Position numbers and translations under genes: made by a program
Shown here: piece after piece, positions 58,201 through 64,000 of the stretch
How positions within the stretch are numbered: position 1 is the first letter of the stretch
Layout: every line of letters starts with the position of its first letter
DNA from: Nematostella vectensis
Taxonomy: Eukaryota; Cnidaria; Anthozoa; Actiniaria; Edwardsiidae
DNA length: 64,000 bases
Direction: 5' to 3'
Assembly: GCF_932526225.1 (NCBI RefSeq)
Contig: NC_064035.1
Span: 6,757,501 to 6,821,500 of the forward strand
The notes under the pieces: model-generated
Seen by the model: only the letters and a program-made list of their open reading frames with translations
The model's database searches: none
Told to the model about the DNA's origin: nothing

Positions 58201-61200
58201 TTTAGAAAATTGCTTCCACTGTCAAGCTCTCATATAAAGCACCCCCTGGGATCTCTGTTTCTTACAGTGGCACATGCAAGTGAGTATTCCAGAATTATTT
58301 AATTGATGATATGTAGTCATTCTCATGAGTTTGTTGTGTTGTCAGGGATGGACAGCCTGTGGTTAATGGAGAGTGCACAGGAGTTGGTATTGGACAGAAG
58401 GTAATTGAAGTAATGGTTTCCAGCACAGTCAAACCTTTTGGCTACTCAACTGATTATGAAAAAACTTTTTTCCCAATGTCAAATACAAGAAAAGCTCAAT
58501 AAAACTTAGACTCTGTTAATAAAATACACTTTCAATCATCCTTATTAACTTGAACTTAGGTAATTTCCCCTTTGAATACGTCTTTAAGCTTAAGTCTTCT
58601 TTTTATTTTGTACAGTATAAAGAACCAGAAACAAGATAACTTGTGTTCCCTGCTTATTACAACTGTTTCCATTTCCCTTGACTTAGCTTTACCTAGGCTC
58701 GATTTCCACCTTGTTTCTGTGAGCCCACAGTATGTGCCTCGGCAGATGAGGCCTAGCGATGGCTGGAAATCAAGCCTAAGCTTTACCTCACTAATTCGAA
58801 ATTTCTACTATCTCCTCAATAGTAACTATTTTATTGATTAGCATTCTCCCTTCTATTTTTTTTCTTGAATAAATTCCATTTTGCATGTATGGATCAACAT
58901 ACTTTGTTGATAATGTTGACTAAAGTACTGTATCTAATAGTTTCGATTGACCACACCCAAACTTGCTAACTAGAATTGATTTTTGCTTTTTGCTTTTATT
59001 CCTTTTCTTCAAATATGCCTCACTCTCCTTTTGATTATTGACTGGATGTTAGTGTACATCAATCATGTGTTTGTTTGTAAATGAGACTGTATTTATTAGA
59101 CACAATATTTGTTTGTTTGTAGGTTAAGTTTGATGTCTCTGTTACACTGGATCGCTGTACTGAAGATGTTCAGAAATACAAAAGGTACAGTATCAAGCAT
59201 GAGTGATGTGGGAATTATTTAAAGTAATGTAGCTAAATCCAGCATGAATCACTCTCAGTGGATCTCACTAGTTTCTGCACTAGGAAGCTGATACGAAAAG
59301 AGGGATATTAGCTAACTTTTTTCATAACCCTTTTTCCACAGTTTTCCAATTCGTGTTCCTGGATTTGGTCTTCTAAATGTGGACTTAGAGTTTATTTGCA
59401 GTTGTCAGTGTGATGGCAAAGATTTCCGAGTGAGTTTATTGATTTTATAGCCAATGGAAGACTCTGTTGCTTCTTGTAGCCCCTAACTAATGTGCTGATA
59501 AAGTGTTGGGACTGGCAGGGAAATCAACCTTGGTGCTTTAGGGGGTTTGGACGAAATCTTGGTAAAACAAACGAAAAAGTGAGATTCCATGATAAAACTG
59601 GAAGTTTTTATTCTTTAGATGCAATAACCATTATGCATCACATTTTATTTTCATTGGCTAAAACCCTGGATCTCATGGAAAATCAAATGTCAAATGCAAA
59701 TATACCTGATTACTCTTAACGTTTTCACTTGTCCAGAGTATACTTATGCTGTTTAATGTTGTCGTAGGAGGAGAACAGTACCCGTTGCTCTTCGGGAAAT
59801 GGCACATATGCATGCGGCCAATGTCAGTGTCATAAGGGAAGGTGAGAACACTTGTTTATCACCCGTTCTTTGATATTGTTTTCCCTTTAAGAGTACAACA
59901 ATCCTTTTTAAGTTTAGCCCAAAATGGCCATCAAATACTTTTTAACTTAAAATGCCAACTATAATACTATTCAGGGGTTTTATTAGGCCCCGGCGGCTGG
60001 CGGAAGCACCAGCTATTTTCCACCGAGCTCTGGCTACTATTTTTTTTTTAAGTTGACTTTAGTTTGATTTGAACTAAAAAGATAAATTAACGTCCACCCC
60101 CTACTTATCAATCTCAACCGCCTACTTTGAAAGTTAATGAAAGCCCTGCTATTACTTATCATTAGCCTTATCGTTAACTGTTTCATACATTTGTTCCAAA
60201 GGACTAATGAACACTTTTGTCATAAAGAACGAATGTTAATTTAAATAATAGCCCACTCTCAAATTTGCAGCTCTTTTAATAAGCCAATAGAAAAAAAAGT
60301 GGTTAGAAAGTGCATAAAGGTAATTTGACTATTAGTATGCCTTCAAGACCATCGAGGCATTTCATACCAAAAATAGTTAAGAAAACTATCTGGAATTTCT
60401 AAAACTACAAAAATGTATAATGGTTTGCTCCTTTGTTTGGTATCCAGGTATGGGGAGCTGTGTGAATGTGATAATCCATTTGACAAGAAAACGGATGTCA
60501 CCAAGTGTAAAGCGTAAGTAATCACTTTTATTACAGAGGCAGAGCAGGCCATGTTATATTGGGGGGGATTGGTCATTTCCTTATAATTTTTTAAAATATT
60601 GGGGGGGGGGGGGCACAAGCCCACAGTGCCCCACCCCCTGTTACAGCCCTACATATATTACAAGCACTAAGGAAATAAGGAAGGGCACACTTTGAACTAG
60701 GGGACATACCTCTATTATCACTCATCAACAAGTCATTAAGACTCAACACTTGAAACTACTTTTGGTGCCCGAGGTCAGTTGTACCAGACACCTATAGACT
60801 GAATGTAAGTAGTCATTCGTTTGTTGCTTCTTTCGGGTGTTCAGTGGGACATGGTCTCAAGCCCCATTCAAACAGCTACAGCATCAGCAAGCATTACTGG
60901 TGAAGTATCACTCGGATGACCACAAGACAATTCTGACAACTACTTGCAGCACCTTCCAACATTGTGTGCAAAAAGCACCAGCTCCGCTGAGTGGCAACAA
61001 TGTTGGCGCTGTTTACAAGGGGCTTCAGGATTCCTAGAACTGAGCTGATGGAAGATTCTGACGACAATGACATCCTGAAGATGAGCTTACAAGTATCTCA
61101 AGCAGTTATTAAAACTATGCCTTACACTTTCTTGTGATGCAGGACTAACGCCACTGATGAGCCGCCGTGTAGCGGCCAAGGACAGTGTATCTGTGGAAAG

Positions 61201-63734
61201 TGCGTCTGTAACCGGGTAAGTCCCCATCGTCTGTGGAAAGTGCGTCTGTAACCGGGTAAGTCCCCATCGTCTGTGGAAAGTGCGTCTGCAACCGGGTAAG
61301 TCCCCATCGTCTGTGGAAAGTGCGTCTGTAACCGGGTAAGTCCCCATCGTCTGTGGAAAGTGCGTCTGTAACCGGGTAAGTCCCCATCGTCTGTGGAAAG
61401 TGCGTCTGTAACCGGGTAAGTCCCCATCGTCTGTGGAAAGTGCGTCTGTAACCGGGTAAGTCCCCATCGTCTGTGGAAAGTGCGTCTGTAACCGGGTAAG
61501 TCCCCATCGTCTGTGGAAAGTGCGTCTGTAACCGGGTAAGTCCCCATCGTCTGTGGAAAGTGCGTCTGTAACCGGGTAAGTCCCCATCGTCTGTGGAAAG
61601 TGCGTCTGTAACCGGGTAAGTCCCCATCGTCTGTGGAAAGTGCGTCTGTAACCGGGTAAGTCCCCATCGTCTGTGTTAGGCTTTTTCTTTCCTCTACTAT
61701 ACATTTGATTTACCATGAAGTCTGATTCACACCGTTTTTATTTTCCAATTACTCTTTTTAGAAGAATACTAGGTTCTTGCATTCTTTAGTAAAAAGTAAA
61801 ACTGATAAATTTATGATTTGCCTACCGGACCCGAATATGACCCTTGTTGTTTGCTCCATACCACAGGACCCCCGTGGGCGCATCTATGGCGACAAGTGCC
61901 AATGTAACGACTTCTCCTGTCAGGAGCATCAGGGCTTAGTGTGTGGTGGTAAGTGGATGATGTTAATGATAATGTTAATGTTATATTCTGTAGCATCAGG
62001 GATTAGTGTGTGGTGGTACATAAGTGGATGATGTTAATGATGATGTTAATGTTGGTATATATTCTGTAGCATTAGGGCTTAGTGTGTGGTGGTAAGTGGG
62101 TGATGTCAATGATAATGTTAATGTTATATTCTGTAGCATCAGGGCTTGTTGTGTGGTGGTAAGTGGGTGATGTTAATGATAATGTTAATGTTATATTCTG
62201 TAGCATCAGGGCTTAGTGTGTGGTGGTAAGTGGATGATGTTAATGATAATGTTAATGTTATATTCTGTAGCATCAGGGATTAGTGTGTGGTGGTACATAA
62301 GTGGATGATGTTAATGATGATGTTAATGTTGGTATATATTCTGTAGCATTAGGGCTTAGTGTGTGGTGGTAAGTGGGTGATGTCAATGATAATGTTAATG
62401 TTATATTCTGTAGCATCAGGGCTTGTTGTGTGGTGGTAAGTGGGTGATGTCAATGGTAATGTTAATGTTATATTCTGTAGCATCAGGGCTTGTTGTGTGG
62501 TGTTGGTGTTGTGTGGGTGTTGTTTATGATAATGTTAATGTTAGTTTATATTCAGGAGCATCAGAGGTTAGTATGTGGTGCTAAGTGGATGTTGTTAACG
62601 ATAATGTTAATGCTAGTATCTGCATACCCCAAATTAATATGTGGTGCTAAGTGGGTGTTGTTAACGATAATGTTAATGCTAGTATCTGTATACCCCAAAT
62701 TAATATCGTGAGACGAACCCGCTCCACATAAGACTCTCTACTGCTACCCTGAATTCCAGAGGTTCTCGTGTCGCCGAAAACCCAAAAGCGCGACAAAAAG
62801 TGCCGAAGAGAGATTATCGCTCGGCTTTTCATTTGAAGCCGGGAGCGACAATCCTCTAACCCCAGGGCACGGGTATTCTACTGCGGGTGTTGTAGTCAAA
62901 ACTGTAATGTTAGTATTTGTATACTGCAAATAAACGTCGCGAGGCATGATTAGTCCTCCCTTGAAATATGGACGGCTCAACGCAGTTCACAGCAATGAGG
63001 GTCATTTTGTGTGTTAGGCGCTATAACCGAAGGTGGTGTCTTCTAATGAAGCGAACTAGGTTTTGATCTTTAAAATCCAAGCTGACGTAACCTATATTCT
63101 AACCCGAGCTATCGGACGCAATTTTTTTAGTGCAGTAATTGTACGGTCTTGTCCATCATGGCACTCCTAGGTGGCTTAGAATAAATGTACGTTCATCTGG
63201 TGTATTTGCACGGTAGTTCTCAGTTGAGAAGTATAATAATTGAATATATGTGTTTAGGTAATGAGCGTGGGGTCTGTGACTGCGGCGTCTGTAAATGCAA
63301 GGACGTGTATGTTGGCGTGAACTGTGGCCAGAGAAACTGCTCACTACTCGATTTCGAGTGCCGAAAGGACAAAGGATCTGTAAGAGCCCACATCATATAC
63401 TCCCAATTCATAAAGCGTTGCCCAAGTAATAGTCAAGACTCTATTATAGACAACTGAGCTAAATAACGGCTATTTCTGACTAGTTTAAATTAAGGAATGT
63501 GTCAAAATACTATCTATGACATCCCAAAGTTTTCGGCGTTTATTTGAGTTCTTCCCTGTGCCTATACGTTTTGTTAAGTTCAAGCTAGTTACCAACTTTT
63601 GTATCCATGCTCATATCATTTTTTTCGTATCTGTGCTTCAGCCCGTTTGTGGAGGTCCCGACCGCGGCACGTGTGAATGCGGAAAATGCAAGTGCAACCG
63701 AAAGTACACCGGCCAGTACTGCGAGGAATGTCCG
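52300..63734 (+). CDS. Integrin beta subunit, N-terminal 625 residues (22 exons, 3' part outside window)
   Basis: Cell-surface matrix receptor subunit. Exons: 52300-52369, 53570-53643, 53755-53871, 53959-54022, 54627-54758, 54912-54999, 55079-55172, 55722-55811, 56148-56234, 56721-56798, 57114-57209, 57436-57531, 58206-58279, 58346-58400, 59123-59184, 59342-59429, 59768-59841, 60448-60513, 61143-61215, 61867-61948, 63258-63379, 63642-63734. Signal peptide about residues 1-23 ([17 protein letters not shown]), PSI domain ([20 protein letters not shown]), hybrid domain, and the beta-I domain with MIDAS D133-M-S135-W-S137. Then [16 protein letters not shown], the PC...C specificity loop, [57 protein letters not shown] and [16 protein letters not shown] modules follow ([44 protein letters not shown]). 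Stalk remainder, membrane helix and tail lie past the window. The paralogue type cannot be assigned. Confidence 0.95.
52558..52845 (+). repeat. C-rich minisatellite in integrin intron 1, 39-41-bp unit, about 7 copies
   Basis: Unit CCGCCCCTGCTGCAGTACCT then GGTCACTCCCCCCTGTAT, strongly strand-biased to C on the plus strand. Copy lengths differ by the size of the C-run. Not derived from a recognisable exon. It opens proline-rich frames that are not genes. Confidence 0.9.
57600..57896 (-). mobile_element. tRNA-derived SINE, near-complete copy
   Basis: Reading the minus strand from 57896: box A TGGCGCAGTTGGCAGAGCGT, then CGCTCTGTAGTTCCTGTGCC, box B GGTTCGATTGCC, followed by a body with GGGTTTTTCTCTGGGTTCTC and CCTCCCTCCACAAAGAC. 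The pol III boxes are well preserved, so this copy is young. Lies in an integrin intron, opposite to the gene. Decayed relatives lie at 16452 and 10693. Confidence 0.8.
58685..58788. repeat. Inverted repeat in integrin intron 14
   Basis: AGCTTTACCTAGGCTCGATT with TCCA is matched inversely by TGGAAATCAAGCCTAAGCTT about 60 bases away. Inner GCCTCGGCAGATGAGGC is itself palindromic. Likely a short foldback element. Confidence 0.55.
59972..60148. mobile_element. Short MITE, CAGGGGTTTTATTAG ends
   Basis: Left end CAGGGGTTTTATTAGGCCCC; the right end reverse-complemented reads CAGGGCTTTCATTAACTTTC. 177 bp, no ORF, interior with CGGCGGCTGGCGGAAGCACC. In integrin intron 17. Confidence 0.55.
60555..60650 (-). 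repeat. Dispersed repeat, inverse copy of 45864-45965
   Basis: Reverse complement reads CAGGGGGTGGGGCACTGTGG, CCCCAATATTTTAAAAAATT and ATAAGGAAATGACCAATCCC, matching the FTCD-intron copy block for block. A 15-base G-run is expanded here. Confidence 0.65.
61191..61675 (+). repeat. Tandem array of exon 19 end plus 5' splice site in integrin beta (12 copies, 40 bp)
   Basis: Unit CTGTGGAAAGTGCGTCTGTA then ACCGGGTAAGTCCCCATCGT. The first copy, 61191-61230, is the real exon end (Cys-Gly-Lys-Cys-Val-Cys-Asn-Arg) with donor GTAAGT after position 61215. Eleven more copies start every 40 bases to 61631, with a partial at 61671. Only one substitution is visible in the 12 units (TCTGCA in the third), so the expansion is very recent. 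Confidence 0.98.
61927..62710 (+). repeat. Tandem array of exon 20 end plus 5' splice site in integrin beta (about 10 copies)
   Basis: Unit about 67-79 bp: CATCAGGGCTTAGTGTGTGG then TG|GTAAGTGGATGATG, an AT-rich (AATGTTAATG) spacer and TATATTCTGTAG. The first copy holds the real exon 20 end (donor after 61948). Later copies place an acceptor-like TTCTGTAG directly before the 22 exon-like bases, so each unit looks like a micro-exon with both splice signals. Three-unit blocks at about 61993-62204 and 62272-62480 repeat as a higher-order unit. The last copies diverge. Confidence 0.93.
62712..62893. other. Possible insertion inside the edge of the exon 20 array
   Basis: The array spacer TAATGCTAGTATCTGTATAC ending near 62693 resumes as TAATGTTAGTATTTGTATAC near 62908. 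The GC-richer sequence between (CCAGAGGTTCTCGTGTCGCC, CCGGGAGCGACAATCCTC) has weakly inverted ends. It may be a small transposon inserted in the array; I cannot name it. Confidence 0.4.
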
Positions 63735-64000
63735 GTTAGTATTTCAAATTTCTTTTTTCACTCAAATTGTTATACCCATATTCATACATAAGTCGTAAAT
63801 CCTTGCGATGCCTTTCTAACAATAAGTCACGCAAAAGAGCCACTGACAGGGGTGGAGCCAGGATTTATTGAATAAGGCTTGGGGGAAGGGGGGCAATGTA
63901 TAAAGCATATTGGTGAGGTTAATTCGTGTTGTAAATTAGTGAGATACATTTCTTCTAGACGCACACTAGAAGCGAACGTTCTACCATCAGACTTCCTATA
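63735..64000 (+). other. Integrin intron, truncated by window edge
   Basis: After the donor GTTAGT at 63735 no further exon is seen before the end. CAGGGGTGGAGCCAGGATTT at about 63848 resembles the opening of G-rich dispersed repeats seen elsewhere in the window (compare AGGGGCAGATCCAAGATTT near 52433). Confidence 0.5.

Noticed and set aside
61087..61716. Long minus-strand ORFs (160-209 codons) of repeating [16 protein letters not shown] sequence
   Set aside because: They are frames held open by the 40-bp integrin array; the real signal is the plus-strand exon and donor repeat.

Overview
This is a window of an intron-rich animal genome with seven protein-coding genes (one of them bicistronic). 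None of it looks bacterial or viral. Proteins are vertebrate-like in architecture, introns are mostly 100-1500 bases, short inverted-repeat elements are frequent and there is a tRNA-derived SINE. An anthozoan cnidarian such as the sea anemone Nematostella is my best guess, but that is inference. All splice sites given were read by hand from GT/AG signals, frame continuity and family alignment from memory; in every gene the exon lengths sum to a multiple of three.

Layout: (1) MOCS1 on the minus strand, 610-6114: MOCS1A (MoaA-like, 11 exons, 398 aa, ending in the Gly-Gly C-terminus and a stop), then a separate MOCS1B (MoaC-like) ORF of 252 aa. (2) CRNKL1 (Crooked neck, HAT-repeat splicing factor), plus, 6934-16756, 22 exons, 671 aa. 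(3) FBXL4 (F-box/LRR), minus, 17215-24197, 15 exons, about 580 aa. (4) and (5) Two tandem polypeptide GalNAc-transferases, plus, 24879-30142 (8 exons, 627 aa) and 34669-42100 (9 exons, 595 aa), separated by a TIR-bounded minisatellite and a 2.6-kb, 43-bp satellite. (6) FTCD (formimidoyltransferase-cyclodeaminase), minus, 43756-50444, 13 exons, 541 aa. (7) The first 22 coding exons (625 codons) of an integrin beta gene, plus, 52300-63734, running off the right edge. Three pairs are divergent (MOCS1/CRNKL1, FBXL4/GALNT-a, FTCD/ITGB) and two convergent (CRNKL1/FBXL4, GALNT-b/FTCD). The genes are housekeeping or metazoan genes with no shared pathway; I see no operon-like logic beyond the bicistronic MOCS1.

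The most unusual signal is a recurring type of tandem repeat. At five of about 93 exon/intron boundaries (MOCS1A, CRNKL1, GALNT-b, and two consecutive integrin exons) the last coding bases of the exon, the 5' splice site and the start of the intron have been tandemly copied 2 to 13 times into the intron, leaving rows of duplicate splice donors. I found none anchored on a real 3' splice site. The arrays differ in unit length (34-99 bp) and in divergence, so they arose independently and at different times. Other notable items are TIR elements carrying internal minisatellites, several MITE families (one with two copies), a long CACGTG-bearing palindrome between FTCD and the integrin gene, and overlapping convergent poly(A) signals between CRNKL1 and FBXL4.
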